This document shows positions 47,519 through 56,515 of a stretch of DNA of 64,000 nt, piece by piece. Position numbers and translations under genes: made by a program. Below the pieces are notes generated by a model. That model was not told where the DNA came from, did not search any database, and worked only from the letters and a program-made list of their open reading frames with translations. This DNA is from Sandaracinaceae bacterium. GTDB lineage: Bacteria; Myxococcota_A; Polyangia; Polyangiales; Sandaracinaceae. Numbering within the stretch: the first letter of the stretch is position 1; each line of letters begins with the position of its first letter. The stretch is from NCBI GenBank assembly GCA_020633195.1, contig JACKEC010000014.1, positions 930,001 to 994,000 of the forward strand, read 5' to 3'.

Positions 47519-48549
47519 GGCCACGTGGCGGGGTGATCCAGACCGCTCGCCTCGGGGAGGCCGAAGCGCACGTTGGCGCACTGGATCGCCTGCCCGGACG
47601 CCCCCTTGACCAGGTTGTCGATCGCGCACTGGGCGACGACCCAACCGGTCCGCGGGTCCAGGCTGTAGCTCACGAGCGCCCGGTTCGAGCCCCGCACCCA
47701 GAGGGTATCGGGATGGCTACCCTCGTCGAGCACGTGGACGCTCGGCGAGCCGGCGTAGAACTGGCGGGCCAGCTCGGTGAAGCCAGCGGGATCCCCCTTC
47801 GGCTCGACGTAGGCGGTGGCCAGGATGCCTCGGATCATCGGCACCAGGTGGGGGCTGAAGATCACCTTCACCCCGGTCCCCGCGAGGCCGCTGAGCTCCT
47901 GCTCGATCTCGGGGGTGTGCCGGTGGCGACCCGCCGTCGAGTAGCCGCGCAGGCCCTCGGACAGCTCGGTGAAGTGCGTGCTCTCGCGGACCTTGCGCCC
48001 GGCGCCGCTGACGCCGCTCTTCGCGTCGACGATGATCGGACGCCCGAGCTCCATCACCCCGGCGCTGACGAGGGGCGCGAGCGCGAGCACGCTGGCGGTC
48101 GGGTAGCAGCCGGGCACGGCGACCAGGTCGGCGGTGCGCAGCGCCTCCCGGTGGAGCTCCGGCAAGCCGTAGACGGCCTGGCCGAAGCGCGCCGGCGCGC
48201 CATGCTCGCCGTACCACTGCCGATAGACGTCGGCGTCGTCGAGCCGGAAGTCGGCCGACAGATCGAAGACGACCCGCCCCGCGGAGCGGAGCGAGTCCAC
48301 GATCGGCGCGCTCGCCCCATGGGGGAGCGCGCAGAACACGAGGTCTGCGTCGACGTCGCCCTCGAACGTGCGAACCATCTCGGAGCGCCCGACGAGGCTC
48401 GGCAACACCGAGCCCACCGGCTGACCGACCGTCGAGTGGCCGAACAAGCCAACGAGCTCGATGCCCGGGTGCCCGTGAAGCAGGCGCACCAGCTCCGCCC
48501 CGGTGTACCCGGTGGCGCCGACGACGGCGGCTCGGAGCAGGTCGACCAT
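47515..48549 (-). CDS. argC: N-acetyl-gamma-glutamyl-phosphate reductase
   Basis: ArgC performs the third step of arginine biosynthesis, the NADPH-dependent reduction of N-acetylglutamyl phosphate. The 344-residue protein has the Rossmann start AAVVGATGYTGAELVRLL, the catalytic cysteine in VAVPGCYPTAS, and GRHRHTPEIEQEL. Other arg genes are absent from the window. It lies between rpsI and the phosphoesterase gene and is probably cotranscribed with rplM-rpsI. Confidence 0.96.
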   Translation of the reverse strand: MVDLLRAAVVGATGYTGAELVRLLHGHPGIELVGLFGHSTVGQPVGSVLPSLVGRSEMVRTFEGDVDADLVFCALPHGASAPIVDSLRSAGRVVFDLSADFRLDDADVYRQWYGEHGAPARFGQAVYGLPELHREALRTADLVAVPGCYPTASVLALAPLVSAGVMELGRPIIVDAKSGVSGAGRKVRESTHFTELSEGLRGYSTAGRHRHTPEIEQELSGLAGTGVKVIFSPHLVPMIRGILATAYVEPKGDPAGFTELARQFYAGSPSVHVLDEGSHPDTLWVRGSNRALVSYSLDPRTGWVVAQCAIDNLVKGASGQAIQCANVRFGLPEASGLDHPATWP

Positions 48550-48572
48550 GGGGCGAGGCTCCCCCGAAGCGC

Positions 48573-48977
48573 TCAGCGCTTCGAGTACTGGAACTTCTTG
48601 CGGGCGCCCGGCTGACCGGGCTTCTTGCGCTCCTTCTTGCGCGCGTCGCGCGTGAGGAAGCCCGCCTTCTTGAGCGCGCCACGGTTCTCGGTGTCCACCG
48701 TGAGGAGCGCGCGCGAGATGCCGTGACGAATCGCCTCGGCCTGGGAGGCGATGCCGCCGCCGCGAACCGTGGCCCAGACGTCGAACTTGCCGTTGGCCTC
48801 GAGGAGGTCGAAGGGCTGCTCGACGACCATCCGCAGGATCTCCCGCGGGAAGTAGTCCTCGAAGGTCCGGTCGTTGATCGTGACCTTGCCCTCGCCGGGG
48901 CTCAGGAAGACGCGAGCGATCGCGTTCTTGCGCTTGCCAGTCCCGTACGGGCGGCCGTTGATGATGGCTTGGGGCAT
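48573..48977 (-). CDS. rpsI: 30S ribosomal protein S9
   Basis: A 134-residue S9 whose C-terminal tail reaches the P site. YGTGKRKNAIARVFLSPGEGKVTIN and the ending KKFQYSKR are diagnostic. It is 25 bases after rplM, the universal rplM-rpsI pair. Confidence 0.97.
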   Translation of the reverse strand: MPQAIINGRPYGTGKRKNAIARVFLSPGEGKVTINDRTFEDYFPREILRMVVEQPFDLLEANGKFDVWATVRGGGIASQAEAIRHGISRALLTVDTENRGALKKAGFLTRDARKKERKKPGQPGARKKFQYSKR

Positions 48978-49002
48978 CGTCGTCTCGTTTCCTCGGCCGT
49001 TC

Positions 49003-49431
49003 TCAGAGCGCGAGAGGCTGCGGCTTCTGCGCGGCGTGCGGGTGCGAAGGACCCGCGTAGACCTTGAGCTTCTTCTCGACCTTGCGGCCGAGCCTCGTCT
49101 TCGGGAGCATGCCGTGGACGGCCTGCTCGATGGCGATCTCGGGCTTGCGCTGAAGGAGCAAGCGGTAAGGCTCCTCCTTCAGGCCACCGGGGATCGCCGA
49201 GTGCGTCTGGTAGAACTTCTGGTCCAGCTTGGCGCCGGTCAGCTTCACCTTCTCGGCGTTGATGACGACCACGAAGTCACCGGTGTCGGCGCTCGGGGTG
49301 TAGGACGCGCGGTGCTTGCCCCGGAGGACCGTGGCGATCCGCGTGGCGAGCCGGCCCAGCGGGATGTCGGTGGCGTCGACCACGTACCACTTCCGCTCGA
49401 TCTGGTCGGCTTGCATCATCTGAGTCTGCAT
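49003..49431 (-). CDS. rplM: 50S ribosomal protein L13
   Basis: A 142-residue L13 with KWYVVDATDIPLGRLATRIATVLRGKHRASYTP and the conserved VHGMLPKTRLGRK. An N-terminal extension of about 10 residues (MQTQMMQADQ) is a little longer than in E. coli, so a second ATG at residue 5 or 6 is also possible. It heads the rplM-rpsI-argC-phosphoesterase group and is divergent from plsB. Confidence 0.96.
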   Translation of the reverse strand: MQTQMMQADQIERKWYVVDATDIPLGRLATRIATVLRGKHRASYTPSADTGDFVVVINAEKVKLTGAKLDQKFYQTHSAIPGGLKEEPYRLLLQRKPEIAIEQAVHGMLPKTRLGRKVEKKLKVYAGPSHPHAAQKPQPLAL

Positions 49432-49578
49432 CGAGAAAAGCCTCTTCGTACTTCGGCCCGGGCCTGACCCGGACGCACCCCTCGGGAGGGGTATGGGCCG
49501 CGTGGTCTAACGGCCGCCCTTCGAGCTGTCAAGCGGACCCGACATGCTAACGTGCTTCCTCACGCCGACCCCGCGCCG

Positions 49579-52245
49579 ATGACCCAAGCCCGGACCGAAC
49601 CCGAGCGGCAAAGCATCCGCCCCGCCGTCGAGGAGCCCGGCCTCAGCACGCTCGAGCAGCCGGAGGCGCCGACCTTCGAGCCCAACCGGTGGCTCCGTTG
49701 GCTCTACACCCGGTTCTTCCGCCACATGCGGATCGACGAGAACTGGAGCGGGGTCGTCCGCGAGGCCGCCGCGCGCGGGATCGTCGTCTACGTCGTCCGC
49801 TCGATCTCGGTGCTCGACTTCCTGTGCCTCGACTACCTGGTGAAGCGCTTTCGGCTGCCGCTGGTGCGTTTCGCCAACGATCTCGGGCTCTGGATCCTGG
49901 AGCCGTTCGGGCGGGGCGGCCGTCGCCTGAGCTTCCGGCGACAGATCCCCCAGGAGGAGGCGCTCGCGAAGGTCCTGCACGAGCAGGAGTCGGCGCTGCT
50001 CTTCCTGAGGCGCAATCCGTCGTGGGGGGAGCGGCCCACGGGCCAGGGCCTCGACGTCGACCTCATCCGGACGCTCGTGGAGCAGCAGCGCAAGATCGAC
50101 CGGCCGATCTCGATCGTCCCGCAGACCTTCGTCTGGACGCAGCGGCCCCCCAACAAGGAGCCGACGATCGTCGACCTGCTGTTCGGCCCGAGCGAGTGGC
50201 CGGGGCGCCTGCGCGTGATCCTGCAGTTCGTCTTCAACTACAGGAACGCGCAGCTCCGCTCGGGTCAGCCGTTCGACGTGCGCGCGTTCCTCGACGAGCA
50301 CCAGGACCTGACCGACGCGGAGGCCGCGGATCGAATCCGCTACGCCCTCCTCCGCCGCATCGAGCGCGAGCGGCAGGTGGTCCTCGGCCCCGCCAAGAAG
50401 ACCGCCTCGCGCATCCGCGAGGAGCTCGTGCGCTCGCCCCGGGTGCGCAAGCACATCGAGGCGGCCGCGAAGGAGCAGGGGAAGCCGGTCGAGGTGATCG
50501 AGCGGCAGGCCGACGAGGAGCTGCACCAGCTCGCGGCCAAGATGGACCCGAACATGATCGGGCTGTTCCGGCGCGTCCTGCGCTGGGTCTTCACGCGGAT
50601 CTACGACGGCTTCGTGGTCGACACGGAGGGGATCGAGCGGGTCCGCGAGGCGGCGCGCCGTGGGCCGATGATCCTGCTCCCGTCGCACAAGAGCCACGTC
50701 GACTACCTCGTGCTGAGCTACATGCTCAACGACTACTCGGTGTCGCCGCCGCTCATCGCCGCGGGCGAGAACCTGGGCTTCTTCCCGCTCGGGTGGTTCC
50801 TCCGGCGCGCGGGCGCGTTCTTCATCCGACGCAGCTTCCGCGGCCGGAAGCTCTACTCGCAGCTCGTCGGCGCCTACCTCCGGAAGATCCTCGTCGAGGG
50901 CTGGAACGTCGAGTTCTTCCTGGAGGGCGGCCGCTCCCGGACCGGGAAGCTGCTGCCGCCCAAGCTCGGGCTCCTGTCCATGGTCCTCGACGCCGGGCTG
51001 CGGCTGCCGTCGCTGAGCTTCGTGCCCATCTCGATCGGATACGAGCGGGTGATCGAGCAGGGCGCCTACACCCACGAGCTGTCGGGCGGCGAGAAGCGAC
51101 CGGAGTCGGTCGGCGGGCTGCTCCGCACGCCGCGGGTCCTGCGCTCGCGGTACGGGCGCCTCTACATCCAGTTCGGGCAGATCTTCGAGCTGAAGGATCT
51201 CCTCGAAGAGGCCGCTCACCTGCGCGGCGCGGACGCGGACGCGGACACGCGCGAGCTCCGGCCCCCCGAGCGGCGCGCGCTCATCAACCGCATCGCCCAC
51301 CGGGTGACCTACGAGATCGACAGGGCGACCATCGTGACCCCGGCCGCGCTCGTGGCCTCCGCGCTGCTGAGCCACGAGCGTCGCGGGATGACCCACGAGG
51401 AGCTCGTCGAGCGGTGCGCGACGCTCCTCGCCGCGCTCCAGCGCCAAGGCGCGCGCATCGCGCGGACGGTGATGCGAGACGACCCGCAGCTCGTGGCGCC
51501 GCGCGACCGGGACGCGGAGGGCGACACCGCGAGGGCGCTGCTGCGCGAGGAGTCGATCGAGGAGGCGGTCGCGCTGTTCGTCGACGCCAAGCTCGTGACG
51601 ACGGTGGAGGCCGACGGCGCCCGAATCCACTCGGTGCCCGACGACCGGCGGCTCGGGCTCGAGTACCACAAGAACACGGTCCTCCACTTCTTCGTCCCGA
51701 GCGCGCTCATCGCGACGGCGCTGCGGCTCGAGGAGGCGGCGATCGAAGAGGACGACCTGCGCGAGCGGGTCTCGAGCCTCTCGCGGCTCTTCAAGTACGA
51801 GTTCATGTACAGGGCCGACGCGACGTTCGACGAGATCTTCGACGACGCGCTCGAGCGGATGGTCGAGGCGGGCGAGGTCGCGCGCGTGGACGGCGGGATC
51901 CGCAAGGTCGAGGGCTCACTCGTGCCGCTCTACGCGCGGATGCTCCGCAGCTACTTCGAGGCGTACCGGCTGGCGGCCCTCGCGCTCGAGTCCCTCGAGC
52001 CCGGCGCGCCGACCAAGCGCAAGGACTGGCTCAAGCAGGCGCTGTCCCGGGGCAACAAGCTCTTCCTCGCCGGACAGATCGAGCTGCGCGAGTCGCTCTG
52101 CAAGCCGAAGCTCGAGAACGCGATCAGCGCGTTCCACGACGCCGGCCTCGTCCGCGCGACGGAGGCCACGCTCGAGCCGGGCGCGGCGCTCGACGACGAC
52201 GAGGCGCTCGGCGCGGTCGAGCGGAGGCTCGCGAAGTACCTGTGA
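49579..52245 (+). CDS. plsB: Glycerol-3-phosphate acyltransferase PlsB
   Basis: PlsB acylates glycerol-3-phosphate at position 1, the first step of phospholipid synthesis, on the inner membrane. The 888-residue protein has the acyltransferase domain at about 340-560 with block I HKSHVDYL (His-x4-Asp), block II around GAFFIRRSF, block III EFFLEGGRSRTGK and block IV VPISIGYERV. The large helical N- and C-terminal extensions are those of PlsB. ATG 49579 is chosen; an in-frame GTG at 49552 would add nine residues. The stop overlaps the next start by four bases (GTGA). Confidence 0.94.
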   Translation: MTQARTEPERQSIRPAVEEPGLSTLEQPEAPTFEPNRWLRWLYTRFFRHMRIDENWSGVVREAAARGIVVYVVRSISVLDFLCLDYLVKRFRLPLVRFANDLGLWILEPFGRGGRRLSFRRQIPQEEALAKVLHEQESALLFLRRNPSWGERPTGQGLDVDLIRTLVEQQRKIDRPISIVPQTFVWTQRPPNKEPTIVDLLFGPSEWPGRLRVILQFVFNYRNAQLRSGQPFDVRAFLDEHQDLTDAEAADRIRYALLRRIERERQVVLGPAKKTASRIREELVRSPRVRKHIEAAAKEQGKPVEVIERQADEELHQLAAKMDPNMIGLFRRVLRWVFTRIYDGFVVDTEGIERVREAARRGPMILLPSHKSHVDYLVLSYMLNDYSVSPPLIAAGENLGFFPLGWFLRRAGAFFIRRSFRGRKLYSQLVGAYLRKILVEGWNVEFFLEGGRSRTGKLLPPKLGLLSMVLDAGLRLPSLSFVPISIGYERVIEQGAYTHELSGGEKRPESVGGLLRTPRVLRSRYGRLYIQFGQIFELKDLLEEAAHLRGADADADTRELRPPERRALINRIAHRVTYEIDRATIVTPAALVASALLSHERRGMTHEELVERCATLLAALQRQGARIARTVMRDDPQLVAPRDRDAEGDTARALLREESIEEAVALFVDAKLVTTVEADGARIHSVPDDRRLGLEYHKNTVLHFFVPSALIATALRLEEAAIEEDDLRERVSSLSRLFKYEFMYRADATFDEIFDDALERMVEAGEVARVDGGIRKVEGSLVPLYARMLRSYFEAYRLAALALESLEPGAPTKRKDWLKQALSRGNKLFLAGQIELRESLCKPKLENAISAFHDAGLVRATEATLEPGAALDDDEALGAVERRLAKYL

Positions 52246-53075
52246 CGCGCGCGCTCCATCGACGCCTGGATCGGCTCCGCGACGACTTCGACTACGCGAA
52301 GCACCGCGCCTCGGACCCCGTCGACTTCGTCCACGGGTTCGCGAGCGCCGACGACCAGGAGGTGGTCGGCTTGGTCGCGGCCTCCCTCGCGTTCGGCAAC
52401 GTGAAGGCGGTGCGCCGGAGCGTCGCGCGCGTCCTCGCGGTGCTCGGACCCCACCCCGCCGCGACGCTCGCCAAGGCGCGCCGGAGCACGCTCGAACGCC
52501 GCCTCGACGGCTTCGTCCACCGCGTGTGGCGCGGCGAGCACGTAGCGGCGCTCCTCGCGAACGCGGGCGCCCTGCGGCGACGCGAGGGCAGCCTCGGGGT
52601 CGCCTTCGAGCGCCGCCTCGCCGCGCACGGCGGGGACCTGCGCGAGGGGCTCGCGGCGTTCGCCGACGAGCTGCGGGGCCCCTCCCCCGACCGATCGATG
52701 GCCCACCTCGTCCCCGACCCGCGCGCCGGCAGCGCGTGCAAGCGGCTGATGCTGTACCTGCGCTGGATGATCCGGCCGGCGGACGGCGTCGACCTGGGCC
52801 TGTGGACGGGCGTCTCGCCGTCGGTGCTCCTCGTCCCCGTCGACACCCACGTGCAGCGCATCTCCGGGAACCTCGGCCTCACCGACCGACCCACCGCCTC
52901 GTGGCGGACGGCCGAGGAGATCACGACCGAGCTCCGGAGGCTCGACCCCGCGGACCCGGTCAAGTACGACTTCGCGCTGTGCCACCTCGGAGTGTCCCGC
53001 CAATGCCCGAGCCGTCGCGACCCCGACATCTGCGGTCGCTGCGCGCTGCGAGAGGTCTGCAAGCACTGGCGTTGA
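52242..53075 (+). CDS. TIGR02757 (DUF2400) family protein
   Basis: A 277-residue protein of the DUF2400/TIGR02757 family, distantly related to HhH-GPD DNA glycosylases. DPVDFVHGFASADDQEVVGLVAASLAFGNV, LYLRWMIRPADGVDLGLW and VPVDTHVQRISG are family hallmarks. Four cysteines near the C-terminus (C-x8-C-x2-C-x5-C in QCPSRRDPDICGRCALREVC) look like an endonuclease-III-type iron-sulfur site. The GTG overlaps the plsB stop by four bases. The function of the family is not established. Confidence 0.86.
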   Translation: MTRALHRRLDRLRDDFDYAKHRASDPVDFVHGFASADDQEVVGLVAASLAFGNVKAVRRSVARVLAVLGPHPAATLAKARRSTLERRLDGFVHRVWRGEHVAALLANAGALRRREGSLGVAFERRLAAHGGDLREGLAAFADELRGPSPDRSMAHLVPDPRAGSACKRLMLYLRWMIRPADGVDLGLWTGVSPSVLLVPVDTHVQRISGNLGLTDRPTASWRTAEEITTELRRLDPADPVKYDFALCHLGVSRQCPSRRDPDICGRCALREVCKHWR

Positions 53076-53599
53076 GCTCGCTCCTCCTCGCGTGCGGGGG
53101 CCCCGCCACCTCGGAGACCGTCGACCCTGGGCCGGCGATCGGGACGAGCACGACTGGCGACGAGTCGACGGTGCCCGCGGCGGTGGAGGGATCGGTCGAG
53201 CTGAGCCTCCGTCGATCCGACGGCTCGTTCCTCGAGGTCGGCGAGCTCCGCGGCCGGATCGTCGTCCTGTTCGTGCTCGCCACGTTCGACGGGCCGAGCC
53301 AGATGACGGTGCGGCCGCTGCGCGAGCTCGTGGAGTCGGACCCGGGGGTCGAGGTCGTCGGCATCGCCGCGCAGCAGGGCGCTCGGCTCCTCGTGGACGC
53401 CTACGAGCACGCGCTCTCGCCGCCCTTCCCCATCACCTACGACCCGCTCGAGCAGGTCGCGATCGGCACGAGCTCGCTCGGGACCATCGAGGCGATCCCG
53501 ACGCTCGTGGTCCTCGACGCGCGCGGCGTCGAGCGCGCCCGACACGTCGGCTACTGCGACGCCGCATGCCTCGCCGAGCTCGTGTCGACGGCGCGCTGA
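53003..53599 (+). CDS. Thioredoxin-fold lipoprotein lacking CxxC
   Basis: A 198-residue lipoprotein (Arg-rich n-region, lipobox LLLAC, Cys31) with a TlpA/AhpC-like thioredoxin fold: LRGRIVVLFVLATFDGPSQMTVRPLREL, then VEVVGIAAQQG, FPITYDPLEQVAIGTSSLG and IPTLVVLDARG with the cis-proline. The expected active site WCxxC is FDGPS, so both catalytic cysteines are lost. The only other cysteine pair is YCDAAC near the C-terminus. ATG 53003 lies inside the TIGR02757 gene, a 73-base overlap in a different frame; a TTG at about 53071 would leave too short a signal peptide. Confidence 0.7.
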   Translation: MPEPSRPRHLRSLRAARGLQALALSSLLLACGGPATSETVDPGPAIGTSTTGDESTVPAAVEGSVELSLRRSDGSFLEVGELRGRIVVLFVLATFDGPSQMTVRPLRELVESDPGVEVVGIAAQQGARLLVDAYEHALSPPFPITYDPLEQVAIGTSSLGTIEAIPTLVVLDARGVERARHVGYCDAACLAELVSTAR

Positions 53600-53612
53600 G
53601 CGACAGCGCGGT

Positions 53613-55382
53613 TCAGCGCGGGAGCTCGATCCCCTGCTCGCGCCACAGCTCGCCGAGCCGGTCGCCGAAGCGCGCCGCGACGAGCCGCTCCACGTCGGCC
53701 GCGCCGTCCTGCTCGAGCGCCTCGCGCGCGACCTCCTCGGCCTCGGGCACGGGCACGCGCCGCAGCGCCTCCGCGACGAGGGGGATGGCCGCGGTCGGCA
53801 TCGAGAGCGATCGATAACCGAGCCCGACGAGCACGGCGGTGGCGACGGGATCGGCGGCGAGATCCCCGCAGACGCTGATCGGCTTGCCGTGGGCCTCGGC
53901 GACCGCGTGGGCGCGCTGCAGCAGTCGGAGCACCGCCGGGTCGAGCGACGACGCGAGGTGCGCGACCCGCGGGTCGCCGCGATCGACGGCGAGCGCGTAC
54001 TGCGTCAGGTCGTTGGTCCCGACGCTGAAGAAGTCGCACTCGGGGGCGAGGCGGTCCGCCATCAGCACCGCCGACGGCACCTCGAGCATCGAGCCGATCA
54101 TCACCGGACCGTAGGTGGCGCCCTGGGCCTCGAGATCCCCGCGCGCGGTCTCGAGCATCACCTTGGCGCGGCGCAGGTCCGCGACCGACGCGACCATCGG
54201 GAACATCACCCGCACCTGCCCCGACGCGGCCGCGCGGAGCAGCGCGCGCAGCTGCGTGACGAGCAGCTCGGGGCGCTCGAACGCCACCCTCAGCGCGCGC
54301 AGACCGAGCGCCGGGTTCGGGCCGCGGCGCATCGCGTTGGGCATCTTGTCGGCGCCGAGATCGAAGGTCCGGAACACGACCGGCCGCGGCGCCATGCGGC
54401 GGGCGACCCGCCCGTAGATCAGGACCTGCTCGTCCTCGGAGGGCGGCGCGCTGCGATCCAGATACAGGAACTCCGTCCGGTACAGACCGATGCCGTCGGC
54501 CCCCTCGTGCTTCACGTGGGGGAGATCCATCTCGAGGTCGATGTTCGCGAGCAGGGCGATGCGGACGCCGTCCGCGGTCTCCCTCGCGCGAGCCTCGACG
54601 TCGCGCAGCCGCTCGCGGAACGCCTCGAAGCGCTCCCCGCGCGCTCGCGCCTCCTCGACCTCCTCGGGGTCCGGGTGGACCACCACCTCGCCGCGCATCG
54701 CGTCGACGATCACCGTGTCCCCGGGCCCGATCTCCCGCGTGATGTCCGCGACGCCGACGACCGCCGGGATCTGGAGGGCCCGGGCGAGGATCGCGGTGTG
54801 CGAGCTCGCGCTCCCGGAGTCGGTGACGAGCGCGAGCACGCGGCTCGCGGACAGGTGCGCGGCCTCCGCCGGGGTCAGGTCGCTGGCCACCAGGATGGTC
54901 GGGTGGTCGAGCGCGGGCAGGGTCCGGGCTCGTTGGCCCGTGAGCGCTCGGAGCAGGTGCTCGCCGACGTTGTGGACGTCGTCCGCGCGCTCTCGGAAGA
55001 GCGCGTCGTCGGCCGAACGGAGCCGGGCGCAGATCGCGTCGACGCTCTGCCGGAGCGCCCACTCGGCGTTGATGCGCCCGCCCCGGATCGCGTCGGTCGC
55101 GGCCGACGAGATCATCTCGTCGCCGAGCATCAGCAGCTGCGTCTGCAACAGCAGGCGGTGGTCGGCGCCGGCCGCGTCGCTCAGCCCCTCGAGCACCACC
55201 TCGACCTCGCGCCGCGCCTCGGCCATCGCGGTCTCGAGGCGCTCGATCTCGGCCTCGACGGCGTCGGCCGCGACGTGACGCCGTCGGACGGTGACGTTCT
55301 GGCGATCGAAGACGACGACCTCACCGATCGCGACCCCGGGAGAGGCGCCGATGCCCTCGTAGCTCCGTCGCGACAGGGTCAC
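53613..55382 (-). CDS. ptsI: PTS enzyme I
   Basis: Enzyme I takes phosphate from phosphoenolpyruvate and passes it to HPr. The 589-residue protein has the swivelling histidine in GSASSHTAILAR (His195) and the PEP-binding C-domain with GLYRTEFLYLD, RTFDLGADK and GTNDLTQYALAVDR. Length is normal, with no GAF domain, so it is the sugar-PTS-type EI rather than EI-Ntr. The start is GTG 55380-55382, overlapping the HPr stop by four bases. No EIIBC permease is in the window, so its output is probably regulatory. Confidence 0.95.
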   Translation of the reverse strand: MTLSRRSYEGIGASPGVAIGEVVVFDRQNVTVRRRHVAADAVEAEIERLETAMAEARREVEVVLEGLSDAAGADHRLLLQTQLLMLGDEMISSAATDAIRGGRINAEWALRQSVDAICARLRSADDALFRERADDVHNVGEHLLRALTGQRARTLPALDHPTILVASDLTPAEAAHLSASRVLALVTDSGSASSHTAILARALQIPAVVGVADITREIGPGDTVIVDAMRGEVVVHPDPEEVEEARARGERFEAFRERLRDVEARARETADGVRIALLANIDLEMDLPHVKHEGADGIGLYRTEFLYLDRSAPPSEDEQVLIYGRVARRMAPRPVVFRTFDLGADKMPNAMRRGPNPALGLRALRVAFERPELLVTQLRALLRAAASGQVRVMFPMVASVADLRRAKVMLETARGDLEAQGATYGPVMIGSMLEVPSAVLMADRLAPECDFFSVGTNDLTQYALAVDRGDPRVAHLASSLDPAVLRLLQRAHAVAEAHGKPISVCGDLAADPVATAVLVGLGYRSLSMPTAAIPLVAEALRRVPVPEAEEVAREALEQDGAADVERLVAARFGDRLGELWREQGIELPR

Positions 55383-55651
55383 GCGTCCTCGCCGAAGCGC
55401 GCGGCGATGAGGGCCCCGATCGCGTCCACCGCCGACTGCGCGTCGGCGCCCTCCGCGATCACGGTGACCGACGTCCCCTTCGCGCCGCAGAGCAACAGCA
55501 CGCCCATCACGCTCTTGGCGTTCGCGCGCTGCCCCTCCTTCTCGAGGTCCACCTCGCACTCGAAGCGCGACGCGAGCTGCACCAGCTTCGTGGCGGCGCG
55601 CGCGTGGAGCCCCCGCTCGTTGACGATTTCGAACGTCCCTCGAGCGCTCAC
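55379..55651 (-). CDS. ptsH: HPr phosphocarrier protein
   Basis: A 90-residue HPr. Active-site His16 in RGLHARAATKLV takes phosphate from enzyme I, and Ser47 in NAKSVMGVL is the HPr-kinase target. Both sites are present, matching the hprK gene at 57503. The start is GTG 55649-55651, and both ends overlap their neighbours by four bases, so rapZ-ptsH-ptsI are tightly coupled. Confidence 0.95.
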   Translation of the reverse strand: MSARGTFEIVNERGLHARAATKLVQLASRFECEVDLEKEGQRANAKSVMGVLLLCGAKGTSVTVIAEGADAQSAVDAIGALIAARFGEDA

Positions 55652-56502
55652 CGGCCCACGTCCCGATGCGCGGTCACCGCGTCGTGACCCTCCGCGCGCA
55701 GCCAGCGGCCGAGCTCCTCGGTGAGCGCGACCGAGCGGTGCCGCCCCCCGGTGCACCCCAACGCGACCGTCAAGTAGGCTTTCCCTTCTGCACGGTACCG
55801 CGGCAGCGTGTGCGAGAGCAGCGCGCGCAGATCCGCGAGGAGCTCCTGCGCGGGCTCGCTCTTCAAGACGTAGTCGGCGACGGGGGCGTCGAGGCCGCTC
55901 TGGGGTCGCAGCTCCTTGACGAAGTGCGGGTTGGGCAGGAACCGCAGATCGAAGACGAGGTCGGCGTCGACGGGCAGGCCGTACTTGAAGCCGAACGAGA
56001 CCACCCGCACCGCCATCTGCGGCCGGCTCCCTCCGCGCGCCATGTAGTCGATGAGGGAACGGCGGAGGTCGTGCACGCTGGCGTCGGTCGTGTCGATGAC
56101 GTGCCGGGCGAGCTGGCGCAGGGCGGCGAGCCGATCCCGCTCGGCGGTGATCCCCGCGAGGACGTCACCCTCGGGCGCGAGCGGGTGCGGGCGACGCGTC
56201 TCGCTGAACCGACGGACGAGGACCTCGTCCGCGCAGTCGAGGAAGACGACCTCGGTCTGGTGGCCGCGCTGGGTCAGCGTCTGGATGATGTCCTCGGCGC
56301 CCTCGAGGAAGGCGCCGGTGCGGACGTCGATACCGAAGCCGACCTGGGTCAGCTCCCCCTCGAGGAGATCGACGAGCTGCGGCGCGAGAGAGGGCGGGAG
56401 GTTGTCGACGCAGTAGTAGCCGAGATCCTCGAGCACGCGCAGCGCGCTGGAGCGACCGGCGCCGCTCATCCCCGTCACCACGACGATGTGGATGCCGTGC
56501 AT
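55648..56502 (-). CDS. rapZ: RapZ-family nucleotide-binding protein
   Basis: A 284-residue RapZ/YvcJ-type protein. The Walker A is GMSGAGRSS (11-19), a Walker B-type region follows around VVFLDCADEVLVRRF, and the C-terminal signature GCTGGRHRSV is complete. In enterobacteria RapZ adapts the sRNA GlmZ to RNase E and senses glucosamine-6-phosphate; in other bacteria its partner is unknown. The place next to ptsH fits the usual rpoN-ptsN-rapZ-npr cluster. Confidence 0.95.
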   Translation of the reverse strand: MHGIHIVVVTGMSGAGRSSALRVLEDLGYYCVDNLPPSLAPQLVDLLEGELTQVGFGIDVRTGAFLEGAEDIIQTLTQRGHQTEVVFLDCADEVLVRRFSETRRPHPLAPEGDVLAGITAERDRLAALRQLARHVIDTTDASVHDLRRSLIDYMARGGSRPQMAVRVVSFGFKYGLPVDADLVFDLRFLPNPHFVKELRPQSGLDAPVADYVLKSEPAQELLADLRALLSHTLPRYRAEGKAYLTVALGCTGGRHRSVALTEELGRWLRAEGHDAVTAHRDVGR

Positions 56503-56515
56503 TCGAGCCCCGAGT

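Noticed and set aside
52242..53075. TIGR02757 protein considered as a DNA-repair glycosylase in a defence context
   Set aside because: The family is widespread in core genomes and its neighbours (plsB, thioredoxin-like) are housekeeping, so no defence role can be supported.
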